Assembly (NCBI GenBank): GCA_022495995.1
Contig: JAFEMH010000734.1
Location: 248,001 to 312,000 of the forward strand
Length of the DNA: 64,000 nt
Source of the DNA: Adenophora triphylla var. japonica
Taxonomy: Eukaryota > Streptophyta > Magnoliopsida > Asterales > Campanulaceae
Direction of reading: 5' to 3'
The notes under the pieces were generated by a model, which did not search any database, was not told the DNA's origin, and was given only the letters and a program-made list of their open reading frames with translations. Every line of letters begins with the position of its first letter. The stretch's first letter is position 1. Made by a program: the position numbers and the translations under genes. This document shows, piece after piece, positions 32,660 through 42,140 of the stretch.

Positions 32660-34003
32660 AAGAGAAATTACCCGATCCGGTGCACGGACGGCATCTCGCG
32701 TTTGGAGACTGTTGTTGCTTTTCGTTTTGAAGAGTCGCCACGCCATTTTGATTATGCCCAAAATATTGAGAAAATATTGTTTTTGTTTGTTTTGTTGTGT
32801 GATGAGATTTTGAGTTCGGAGATCAGGTTACGCCTAGGGAAGAGATTTTTTAGTGCTCACCCGAGTCGCCTCATATACACGAGTCTTTCTGTACCATTTT
32901 TTTAAATGTTGTGTGTGTATATATGTTTTTAAATAAAATACATTAAATAAATAATTGAAAGACAGTGCGGGAATATTAACAAACCGCTATTACCGTCAGA
33001 CCTCCATAGTTCAATGGAAGGTCTTGTGGGATCGTTTGTACAGTTTGGGTCTGCGTGAATAGTAAATATTGACTACATTATAAGCAGTAAATTTAAAGCA
33101 TTAATGTATTTAAAGACTGAAATTTAGAGCAGTATTTAAATGTGCGGAAGGAGAACTCACATATGTTGGTTAAGTTCTATCTTCCTAGGGTTTGTAGGAG
33201 GAATGTGTTTGATTGAGGGTGTTTAAAGAGGAGTGGGGTTTTGCCCTCACTAATGGTAAAAATCTCCCCTAATTAACCTTCGATATCACACTCGGAAGAT
33301 CTAAAGAGGAGAGAAATTCTGCACTCACTCGGGCAGAACCTCCCCTAATTAGCACTCGTTCACACTCGTTTGGATTCGCGAGTTTGGACCGATTTGAGCC
33401 GTTTGGGTGTTTGGAGTTTGGTTGGAAATGAATAGTATTTGTGGGAAGTCGGGAGGTCGATCGGGACGGACCGGGATCGCCTCGAGAGGGCTCGGAGTGC
33501 CTAGGGATGGCTCGGGAGGCCTCGGGAAGGATCGGAAGGGGCCGGAATGGCTTGAAAGGATGCAGAAGCTTGCAGGAAGATGTGAGAGAAGTTGAGGTGT
33601 GAATGAAATGGGCTGGGGTGCCCTCTATTTATAGGACCAAAAAAATTGCAAAAGTATCCGTACGGACCTTTATGTAATTATACAATTTTTTGGTTTTCCT
33701 GGATTTCAGGAAATATTGTGGACTTTGGAGAGATTCTGGAGTGTTGACAAAGGTGTCCGTACAGACACATCATGCTTTACACATGTGTCCGTACGGACAT
33801 GTATGCAAGCTGATGTATTTTTTGCATTTTTGTCATTTCCTACAATTCCCTTGAATTCCCTTTTATCCCTGAAAGGTCCTCCCTTGGTTTGGCTGGTCAG
33901 TTGGACCTTTTGGACGTTACGGGTCTTCGGGATCACAAACGCGTGAATCATTGGTGTTTCCCGTATGCTCTGATAGAGAGCGGTCCAGATTGGGGTACTT
34001 ACA
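32660..34003 (-). repeat. E3 3' LTR, U5-truncated
   Basis: It starts TGTAAGTACCCC at 34003 (minus strand). TATA box at 33633-33626; GTCCGTACGGAC-type palindromes upstream of it at 33657-33666, 33753-33768 and 33787-33798. Sequence at 32735-32880 resembles E1 LTR 2125-2230. No LTR end or primer site is found on the left, where the MITE begins. Confidence 0.8.
33626..33633 (-). promoter_or_regulatory. E3 LTR TATA box
   Basis: The minus strand reads CCTATAAATAGAGGGC, almost the same as in E1 (CCTATAAATAGAGCCC). Confidence 0.65.
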
Positions 34004-34095
34004 GAACCCCCTCGGCAATGTCACTTATGAAGGAAGTGGGGTCATCGATAAAGATAAGAGTCCCAATTTGGATCGCTTATCGAGAGAGAGAAGAT

Positions 34096-34546
34096 GACCG
34101 TGTTGGTCAGATGGTTGGACCCTTTGGTAGGATCCCTACGTATCCCGAGTGGGAATCAAGTCTGATCGTAGTTCGTGTGTGAGGAGACCGCTTGGGTTGG
34201 ATGGCTGGACCATTTGGTAGGATTCCTACATATCTCAAGTGGGAATCAAGCCTGATCCTAGTTCGTGCGTGAGTTGACCGCTTGGGTCGGATGGCTGGAC
34301 CCTTTGGTAGGATTTCTACATATACCGAGTGGGAATCAAGCCTGATCGTAGTTTGTGTGTGAGGTGACCGCTTGGGTCAGATGGCTGGACCCTTTGGTAG
34401 GATTACTACGTATCCCGAGTGGGAATCAAGCATGATCGTAGTTCGTGTGTGAGGTGACCGCTTGGGTCAGATGGCTGGACCTTTTGGTAGGACTCCTACG
34501 TATCCCGAGTGGGAATTAAGCCTAATCGTAGTTCATGTGTGTAGGC
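34096..34546. repeat. 90-bp tandem repeat, about five copies
   Basis: The block GACCGCTTGGGT starts at 34186, 34276, 34366 and 34456, exactly 90 apart. Each unit contains CCTACGTATCCCGAGTGGGA and TGATCGTAGTTCGTG. It lies just inside the E3 3' LTR, where Ogre-type elements carry variable tandem repeats. Confidence 0.9.
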
Positions 34547-34559
34547 AATTTTGAGGAGC

Positions 34560-34970
34560 CTCGACCTGTGGAGAACTATTTGTAGGCGTTCGTCCTGAGC
34601 TTAGAAGGACGTGGTGGCGCCTCTGGCTGAGATAATGAGGGTGTGGAGCCGCCTCTAGCTGAGATAGTGAGAGCCTGGAGCTGCCTCTGACTGTAATAGT
34701 GAGGGCATGGAGCCGCCTCTGACTGAGATAATGAGGACATTTGTGCCCTGAGAGGAAGGCGTTTGTGCCTTGAGTGAGATTCTTGGAAGGCGTTCGTGCC
34801 TTGAGTGAGATTTTTGGAAGGCGTTCGTGCCTTAGGATGAAGGAGTTTATACCTTGGGATGATGGTGTTTGTGCCTTAATTGAGACTTTGGAAGGCATTT
34901 GTACCTTGAGATGAAGGCGTTTGTGTTTTCGAAGGCGTTTGTGCCTTGAGTGCCGGACTTACGATGACGG
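34560..34970. repeat. Two short tandem repeat blocks
   Basis: First, a 34- to 40-bp unit with GGAGCCGCCTCTGACTGAGA (about 34605-34735). Second, a 30- to 36-bp unit with GAAGGCGTTCGTGCCTTGAG (about 34750-34965). No gene; the minus-strand ORFs here translate the repeats. Confidence 0.8.
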
Positions 34971-35029
34971 CCGGGACTTGTCTGCTGGGGATATGTGTTC
35001 CTTGTACGGGCTTACAATGATTTGCCATT

Positions 35030-35580
35030 TGTCTTTTGTCCGCTAGGGAAAAATTCAGGCTTACCATGATTGCCGGGGAATGATTTGTCGTACGGGCTTA
35101 CAATGATTGTCGTTTGACTTTTGTCCACTGGGGAAAAGTTCAGGCTTACATTGATGATCGAGATTATTTTGCCGTATTAGTTGGGGCGAGATCTGGGCTT
35201 ACGATGATGGCCGGGAATAGGTTCGGGCTTACGTATAACGGCAGAGCAATGATTCGTCGGGCTTACAATGATTGTCGTTTGACTTTTGTCCGCTAGGGAA
35301 AAGTTCGAGCATACATTGATGGCCGAGATTATTTTGCCGTATTAGTTGGGGCGAGATCCGGGTTTACAATGACAGTCGGGAAAAGGTTCGGTCTTACGTA
35401 TGACGGCCGAGCAATGATTCGTCGGGCATACAATGATTGTCGTTTAACTTTTGTCCGTTGGGGAAAAGTCCGGGCTTACATTGATGGCCGAGATTATTTC
35501 GCCGTACTTGGGGACCAAATTGCATTAATTCTGCTGGGAATAGCTTTTGGACAGCTAAGGGAAAAGTTTGTAAGGGCAAA
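35030..35580. repeat. 165-bp tandem repeat, about three copies
   Basis: CAATGATTGTCGTTT starts at 35101, 35266 and 35431, 165 apart. Units contain GGGCTTACGATGATGGCCGG-type sub-blocks that repeat at a shorter scale. Confidence 0.9.
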
Positions 35581-35604
35581 AAGGGGAATTGTCAGAGCTT
35601 GAAA

Positions 35605-35650
35605 GATGTCCGTACGGACACATCTTGCTTGCAAAGAGGTCCGTATGGAC
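35605..35650 (+). promoter_or_regulatory. Palindrome block shared between E3 LTR and antisense-ORF upstream region
   Basis: GTCCGTACGGAC at 35608-35619 and GTCCGTATGGAC at 35639-35650, followed by ATGTATG, as in the LTR at 33787-33806. It lies about 170-210 bases upstream of the antisense-ORF ATG. Confidence 0.6.
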
Positions 35651-35816
35651 ATGTATGAAAATATGATGTTTTTTAAACAGATTTAGATTGAACACATCGC
35701 CATTCCACCCCATTTTTCAGTTTCCAACAGAGGGAGAAGAGAGAAAGAGAGAAGAAAATTCAATTTTCGAGCCTTGTTTTCCCGAGAAACTCTTCCCAAA
35801 TCGCTAGATTGTTATC

Positions 35817-38610
35817 ATGGCGGAAGGAATGAGGCTAGGTCGTCACCAAAGGGGCCGAGAGGCCATAGAGAGGAGGTTGGATTTACAAAGAAATTCCTCC
35901 CCCTACACACCTTCAACAATTAATCCGAATGAGTTGTATCCGGATACGGAGGTGCACAACTCCATAGATAAGGCGAAAGTGGAGGTAAGAAATCAAATTT
36001 TGTCTTTGATTCTTATTCGAATGATGTATGCTAGAACTAGGGTTTTGGTCCTTGCAAATTTGGGGCTTTTGTTGTTGCCATGCTCATTTTGTGAAATTGA
36101 TGATGAATTGTTGAAATTGAGCGTGTATGGATTGTGTTTATGTGATTTTTGTCCAAAAATATGGAGTTTAACTCTTATTTGTGAAAATAAAGTGTCTCTC
36201 CTTGAAATGCATGCTTTGGTGACTTGTACCTTGGTGGTATTATTATGTACATGATTTCTTTGTTGAAAAATTGTCGTGTAGGAACGGACTTTGTATGAAA
36301 AGTTGTCGTGTAGGAACGGACTTTTGTATTGTAAATGTGCCGTGTTTTGTGACGGACTTTTGTGTGAAAAAAATGTGTGTCGTGCAGGAACGGACTATGT
36401 TGTGATGTGCCGTGTTTAGTAACGGATTTTTTTGTGAAAAATTTTCGTGTTTTGTGACGGACCTTTTTTGTGATGTACCGTGTTTTGTGACTGGCTTTTT
36501 GTTGAAAATGTGTCGTGTTTTGTGACGGACTTTTTTGTGATGTGCCGTGTTTTGTGATGGGCTTTTTGTTGAAAATGTGCCGTGTAGGGAATGGACTTTT
36601 TGAAAGTGTGTGCCGTGTTTTTGTAACGGACTTTTTGAAAGTGATGTGTCGTGTTTTGTGACGGACTTTTTTGTGATGAGTTGTGTTTTGTGACGGGCTT
36701 TTTGTTTTTGTGTAGCGTTTATATTTGTTAAATATTGTATTGACGTACCTTTGCTGTGTTTAACTGCAGGAGGAGGTGCCTTCTTCTGGGAAGGCAAAGA
36801 GGATGAAATCATGAGGGTCCCTTGAGGCCTTGGTCGAGGTATGGAGGAGCATGCCTGATATCTCCTAGGAGGGGAGACCTAGTCCTCGGAGGCTAGTTAT
36901 TGGCTCGGGCATGAACGTGTTCGTTGAGAACTTGGCTGGACTAGCGGAGCCCCAAAAAAACAAGGGCGTTTTTCTGGCCTTGTCTGAGTACTGGTGGGAT
37001 ACCACGCACACCTTCCATTTTAGCTGGGGGAGACGACGGTGACTCCCACTGATTTTGCCGCTATCACCGGGCTATCCTTTAAGGGGGAGTCGATGAGATG
37101 GAGCGATAAAATGACTGAGGAGCGTCTGATGGAGCTGATGGGATTTGTGCCTTCGCCTCGTAAGGTTTTGGGCATGTTATATCACGATGTGGAGGCAAGG
37201 ATCACTGCCAACATCGGGGAGTACCGGGGAAGTCCGGGGGGAGTGTCGGCGAAGCAGTTGGCACACTCATTTTTGTGGTTTGCTCTTTTCGAGACTTTGT
37301 TCTCGAACCACTCCACCACCGCTCTTTTCCCTCTGCTTGAGAGTTTGGTGTACTTATAGAGGGTGTGTGATATTGCCGAGGAGAGGCGGGCCTGGCCGAG
37401 CTCTACTTCGCCTTGGATAAGTTTAGCAGGGGCGCGGTCAATTCCCTGGGGTGCTTCGACTTCGCCTTGGAGGTATGAGTTTACTGCTTTTGTAGTTTAG
37501 CATTTCATCATTTCTCCTTTTCGTTTCTGAGCATTGTTTGCTTTTTGTGGCAGGTATAGTGCTACGAGATCTTTCAGTGCTAAGGGGGATCTGCACGACG
37601 AGGCCATGATCGGGTATCCCGCCATGCTGTGCTGGGCGCGCTCTATGAGGAAGAGGAGGACTACCCGGGGGAAGATCACTGTCACCTATGTGGATGTGCA
37701 GAGATTTCTGGAGAGGGATAGCCCGGTTGGTTGCCAGTTGTACCCCTGGTCGCAGTATGGCGAGGACGAGTTGGAGGGTGCTCCTTGGATGACGTGGCAG
37801 AGGAAGCTTCTGCGGGGCCTCACTTGTGACTCGATGTACTTGGGGGAGAGGGTCTTCTGGCAGCATGGTGCCGGTATTCCTCCCTGCACTCCAAGGGATC
37901 CGCCGCTCCATATGATGAGCCATGCCTAGATGAACAGACTGGAGTTCGAGATGTATCGGGCCGGAGTGGACGTCGGGGAGTTTGTCCGGGAGGGTGAGGA
38001 GTATCAAGGCTTTTTTAGGAAGAAGTTGAGGACGCCTCAGGTGTTGGCGAGGGAGAGGCGATCTGGTTCGTTGCGTCCTCGGGATGTCCCGGTGCCTGGG
38101 CCGGACTTCACCTATGTCTGAGGGGACTCTAGGAGGCGGGTATCAGTGCCCATCCCGGAGCAGCTTCCTACCGCTTACTGGGTTGATCCAGATGCCGCGG
38201 TGAGTTGTCACTCTTTTCCTTCTTGGCATCTTGTCTTTTCCTTTGTTTATCTCTTTCGTTGAGCATTTTCTATCTCTTTTGTTGAGCATTTTTTTGTTTG
38301 TTGTGCAGGTCTCGGGGCGGAGCATGGATGTGATCACTCGCCGGTATCTGGGGCTGAAGGCTTTCACAAAGAAGCTCTTGAGGAGGATGTCATGCGGGTC
38401 ATCACGGAGTGCGGCGGCTTACGAGCCAATGCCTTCGAGGAGATCCGTGGATACTCCTCCTTCAAGGGCTGAAGCAGATCCACAGCCTGCTTCTCAGCCT
38501 AAGATGCCGACACGGGGGTGTCACAGCTACGACGCGGGATCTTCTTCGGAGGGTCGGGGGATGCGAACATTTCATCAGTTCTTCCCTCTGTCCAGTGCAT
38601 AGGGTGAGGG
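35817..38610 (+). pseudogene. E3 antisense ORF with plant mobile domain
   Basis: Multi-exon accessory gene antisense to the element. Exon 1 is 35817-35984 (56 codons, MAEGMRLGRHQRGREAIERR), intron 35985-36769 (GTAAGA...CTGCAG), exon 2 from 36770 to about 37472, exon 3 37554-38199, exon 4 from 38309; donors GTATGAG and GTGAGT and acceptors GGCAG and TGCAG fit. Exon 2 encodes THTFHFSW, VTPTDFAAITGLSFKG and a Leu/Phe-rich helix region; exon 3 has LGERVFWQ. This is the plant mobile domain pattern, found in transposon-derived plant proteins of the MAIL1/MAIN type. A stop occurs early in exon 2, a 1-base shift near 37030, a stop at 37360 and others in exon 3. A chromatin role is known for host relatives; the role in retrotransposons is unknown. 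Confidence 0.8.
36255..36715. repeat. Tandem repeat inside the first intron of the E3 antisense ORF
   Basis: About 14 copies of a 28- to 36-bp unit with (G)TGCCGTGTTTTGTGACGGAC(TT), giving apparent minus-strand ORFs (36243-36812) that are repeat translations. It fills most of the 785-bp intron. Confidence 0.85.
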
Positions 38611-40273
38611 TTCGTTCCCAGGTGGGCACTCTGTGTTGGTTAAGTCTGGAGACAGACTAGAGATACTATTTTCAGGCCAACATTATGCCTGGACCCTTGG
38701 ACAGTTTGGTACCCCTCGTCCCCATTGTGAGAGGGAATAGATTTCATGATTGAAGGGTGCACCCCGGTTTGGTCTTTCACGATGAATGCAACATCTGCAA
38801 ATTGTATGATGATAGGTGTCTTGCTGAGGAAGACGTACAGGTCCTCGGCTAAGAGCAAAAGACGGGATGACGTTGTTGCCCGTCAAGCCGTGATGTCTAC
38901 CAAGAAGGCAGGTGCCTTGCCTTTGAAGCCGGTGGGGGGATCTGGTGCCTCCATAGATGGATAAACTGAAGGGCTAGAGACCCATAACGAGGGGGAACAA
39001 AGCTCTCATGAGATAATAGTTCCTCATGCCGAGGAAGCACTGAGGCAAACCGGTCTGGTGGAGGCCGAGGAGGATAATGTTGGGCAAAGAACCCCTGGCC
39101 AAAAGCGTCAAAGGGTTGAGACCGTGGAGGAGGGACCCTCTTCAAAAAGGGCTGATGTTAGTTCCTCCTCTTCTGAAGTCACTTCTCGTCATATGAAGAC
39201 CTATGCCGAGGCGAGCAAGTGGCCCAGGAGTTAACTGTCCACCCTACCATCAAGGGTCTTGACGTGTTGGCCAGAAAAGGCCCAAAGCTCAGGCTAGGTT
39301 GGCCTGTTATCCATCAGGCTATGGGACCATTTTAATGACACACAAAGCCGAGCATGAAGCATTTGGCCAACCGGAAGGGCCTCCTCCTGAGCGAGGTATG
39401 CTTGCCCGACATTTTGCCTTTTTCCTTTGCCGTCTTCTTTTACACTTGTAATTTTTCTTGATAAATTTTGTTTCTTCGTGTAGCTTGCAACTGTTACTGC
39501 CTATAAGGCTATCAGTAGCATGCCGCTAACGACTTGGAGCAGAAGCTTGATCGTCAAATTGAAAAAAATAAGGCTGACCTGGCCAAGGCGGTGGAATTAC
39601 TCAAGTCCTTGAGGAAGGAGGTCGACGAGCAGAAGGCAGCCAAGGCAGAGGTTGAGAAAGCTGAGAGGGCGGCCAAGGAGGCGCAGGAAAAGGCTGAGGA
39701 GGCCAGAAAGGCCGGGCAAGATGAGATTAAAAGGCTTCAGTCCGAGTTAAGAAAAAATGTCGAGGAATCTGACACTAGGTACAAACAGTTGGAGGCTAGC
39801 TTGCCTTCTCAGGTAGCTGATGCTATCTCTCGGTACAAGGTTAGCCCGACTTTCAAGCAGGCTTAGTTGATAAGACGGCCACCATGTATTCTAACGGCTA
39901 TCTCCATTTAGTCAGAAGGGCCTTGGTGGACCCAACTTTAAATGCCGATGTAGGCTTGCTAGCCCGGCTTGTTTGTCAGGATGCTTATGACGACCTTGCC
40001 AGGTCGGGGCACTCTCTCGTGCCTTATTCTGAAAATGCGCTCAAGGTAATTGTCGCTCAAGACTCTAGGGAATGCCGTGCTGAGTGGGTCCCCCCTCCAG
40101 TAGATCCTCAAAATATAAATGCTCTGATTGAGAAGATCCAAGATGAGGAGGCTTCTGACAAGGAAGGGTTGATACCGAGGAGAGTCACTTTGACATCTGT
40201 ATTAGTTATTTTCAAACCGAGTAAGCTCATTCGGTCCAATCACTTAGATAAATTGTATGAGTTTATTCGTTAA
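38611..40273 (+). pseudogene. E4 antisense ORF, middle and coiled-coil C-terminal part
   Basis: It starts at QVGTLCWLSLETD, homologous to E2 at 8329. Broken pieces follow (38746-38964; about 39235-39395), then an intron of about 88 bp (GAG|GTATGC near 39396, GTGTAG near 39483), then an open coiled coil 39534-39866 (LDRQIEKNKADLAKAVELLK, rich in Ala/Lys/Glu) and 39884-40273 (YSNGYLHLVRRALVDPTLNA). The last part is the best conserved between E2 and E4. The transposase-28-like N-terminal half is missing, replaced by E3 sequence. Confidence 0.75.
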
Positions 40274-40920
40274 GCCGAGGAAACTCATTTGGCCTAACAC
40301 TTAGATAATTTTTGGAGTTTGTCTGTTAAGCCGAGGAAGGTCATTCGACCTAACTCATATAGTTGTTTGGGCATTTATCCCCTTATGCCGAGGGAGGCGT
40401 TCGGCATTTGTTTTTAGGAATTTATCTCTTTATGTCGAGGAAGCTCATTCGACATAGGTATTAGATAAGTTTTTGGGAATGTATTCCCTTATGCCGAGTA
40501 AGGTTGTTCGGCATAAATCTTTTCTTTTGAGATTTATCTCTTTATGTCGAGGATGGTCGTTCGACATAAGTCTTAGATAATTTTTTGAGACTATCTTTTC
40601 GTGCCGAGCAAGGTCGTTCGGCATTACTTAGATTGTTTTTTGAGAATTTTATCATCTTATGCCGAGGAAGGTCGTTCGGCATAAAGCTTTGCTTTTGAGA
40701 TTTATCTCTTTATGTCGAGTATGGTCGTTCGACATAATTTTTAGATAATTTTTTGAGACTATCTTTTCGTGCCGAGGAAGGTCATTCGACATTACTTAGA
40801 TAGTTTTTTTAGAATTTCATACCCTTATGATGAGGAAGGTCATTTGGCATAAGATTTGGACAAATTTTAAGATTTTATTTCATTATGTCGAGGAAGATCA
40901 CTCGACTTAACTTGTGTAGT
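40274..40920. repeat. E4 convergent-end hairpin array
   Basis: About ten units of 47-60 bp, each with a stem of about 7 bp around a 9- to 10-base loop: ATGCCGA...TCGGCAT at 40385, 40491, 40601 and 40659, and ATGTCGA...TCGACAT at 40432, 40544 and 40712. Paired positions change together. It lies between the 3' ends of the antisense ORF and of pol, as in E2. Confidence 0.85.
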
Positions 40921-41117
40921 TTGAGGAGTAGGCTCCTCAGCTTTTTGCGCTTGTCTTGTTTGTCATTGTCTTGTTGATGAAAACTGATTTCTATTGACTG
41001 AAACTGATTACATCTCATATTCTATTTGAAAATAAGGAAAATACTAACAAATACTAATATATTACATCAAAAACAAATTTGAAACTAGTGATATTATCTT
41101 CGTAGATGATCAGAATG
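40921..41117. other. Spacer between hairpin array and pol end
   Basis: AT-rich, no gene. Aligns in position with E2 at about 11566-11740. Confidence 0.5.
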
Positions 41118-42140
41118 TCACGGGTGTTTTAGCTCTTGCCCATCCGGGGTCTTCATTTTGTAGGTCCCTTCTCTGATAACTTCAGTGATGATGCTGGGGC
41201 CTTCCCAATTTGGGGAGAGCTTGTTATGTTCTGCCTTTCTGGCTGTAGCTTCAATTTTTCTAAGTGCCAAATCTCCGACTTGGAATACTCTTTTGTTGAC
41301 CTTTTTGTCGTGGCAGACTTTGGTCTTTTGCTTGTAGTTCACCATTCTCATTTGAGAAGCTAGTATTTTCTCATCTACTAGGTCTAGGTCTAACAGCCTA
41401 CTGACCTTGTTAACTTGTTCATCGTAGTTTGAATTTCTTGTTGTACGGATAGCCATCTCAGTTGGTGCCATAGCCTCAGATCCGAAGGTTAGTGCGAATG
41501 GGGTTTCCCCGGCCAGCCCCCAAGTGGTTGTGCAAACTGCGCACAAGGCTAAGGGAAGTTCGTCCAAACATCTACCATCACTTCCTTCTAGGTTCTTGGT
41601 TAGGGCTGTTAGCACCAACTTGTTGGCTACTTTCGCTTGTCCGTTGCATTGAGGTCTGCTCACTGATGACTTGATGTGTCTGACTCCTAGTCTGTTCAGT
41701 TCTGCTATAAAAGACTTGGAAAATTGAAGACCGTGATCTGAGATGATGGTGTGTGGAACTCCGAAGCGACACCAGATGAAGTCGTGGATGAAGTTTATTG
41801 CGTTCTCCTCTGTTATTTTGGCTAAGGCCTTTGCTTCTATCCATTTGGAGAAGTAGTCGACTACCACAATCAAATACTTGCAATTACCCCGGGCGGGTGG
41901 GAAGGGTCCGATGATGTCGACTCCCCACATGTCAAATGGCCAAGTGGGAATTATAAGTGTCTGTTCCACCGATGGAAGCCTAGGAATATCAGCATATCTC
42001 ATGCACTTGTCACACTTTCTTACGTAGGCTTGTGCGTCATCTCTCAGGTTTGGCCAGTAATAACCTAGCGTGATGATTTTTTCTGCTAAGGTTCTGGCCC
42101 CCGGGTGACCGCTACAAATGCCTTCGTGGAATTCTGCCAA
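41118..42140 (-). CDS. E4 integrase, open 340-codon segment of pol
   Basis: An uninterrupted segment (part of the pol polyprotein, so the Met is not the true start). Residues 5-47 form an H2C2 zinc-binding domain (HEGICSGH...CDKC). The core has Asp in MWGVDIIGPF, Asp in ISDHGLQF, and CNGQAKVANK where the family has Glu after NGQ-A; here it is Lys, so the third catalytic residue is lost. After the core come ETPFALTFGSEAMAP and a basic C-terminal domain (VNKRVFQVGD; EGTYKMKTPDGQ). Integrase inserts element cDNA into chromosomes. Despite the intact frame, the Glu-to-Lys change predicts inactivity. It ends at a stop near 41120 next to the hairpin array. Confidence 0.9.
   Translation of the reverse strand: MAEFHEGICSGHPGARTLAEKIITLGYYWPNLRDDAQAYVRKCDKCMRYADIPRLPSVEQTLIIPTWPFDMWGVDIIGPFPPARGNCKYLIVVVDYFSKWIEAKALAKITEENAINFIHDFIWCRFGVPHTIISDHGLQFSKSFIAELNRLGVRHIKSSVSRPQCNGQAKVANKLVLTALTKNLEGSDGRCLDELPLALCAVCTTTWGLAGETPFALTFGSEAMAPTEMAIRTTRNSNYDEQVNKVSRLLDLDLVDEKILASQMRMVNYKQKTKVCHDKKVNKRVFQVGDLALRKIEATARKAEHNKLSPNWEGPSIITEVIREGTYKMKTPDGQELKHP

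Larger units (their letters stand above)
32660..38610 (-). mobile_element. E3: Ogre-like Ty3/gypsy element, 3' end only
   Basis: On the minus strand: antisense-ORF region, three tandem repeat blocks, a polypurine tract (minus strand CCGAGGGGGTTC, 34015-34004) and a 3' LTR (34003 to about 32660) truncated in U5. The LTR start TGTAAGTACCCC and the U5 sequence with GGCGTGGCGACTC tie it to E1 and E6. gag and pol are absent; at 38610 it joins E4 in the same orientation. Confidence 0.8.

Noticed and set aside
36243..36812. 189-codon minus-strand ORF
   Set aside because: Translation of the intronic tandem repeat (recurring KHGT/KSPS words); the spliced plus-strand gene explains the region.
37438..38007. 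Minus-strand 189-codon ORF opposite the plant mobile domain
   Set aside because: Shadow of the plus-strand exons, which carry the recognisable domain and splice sites.
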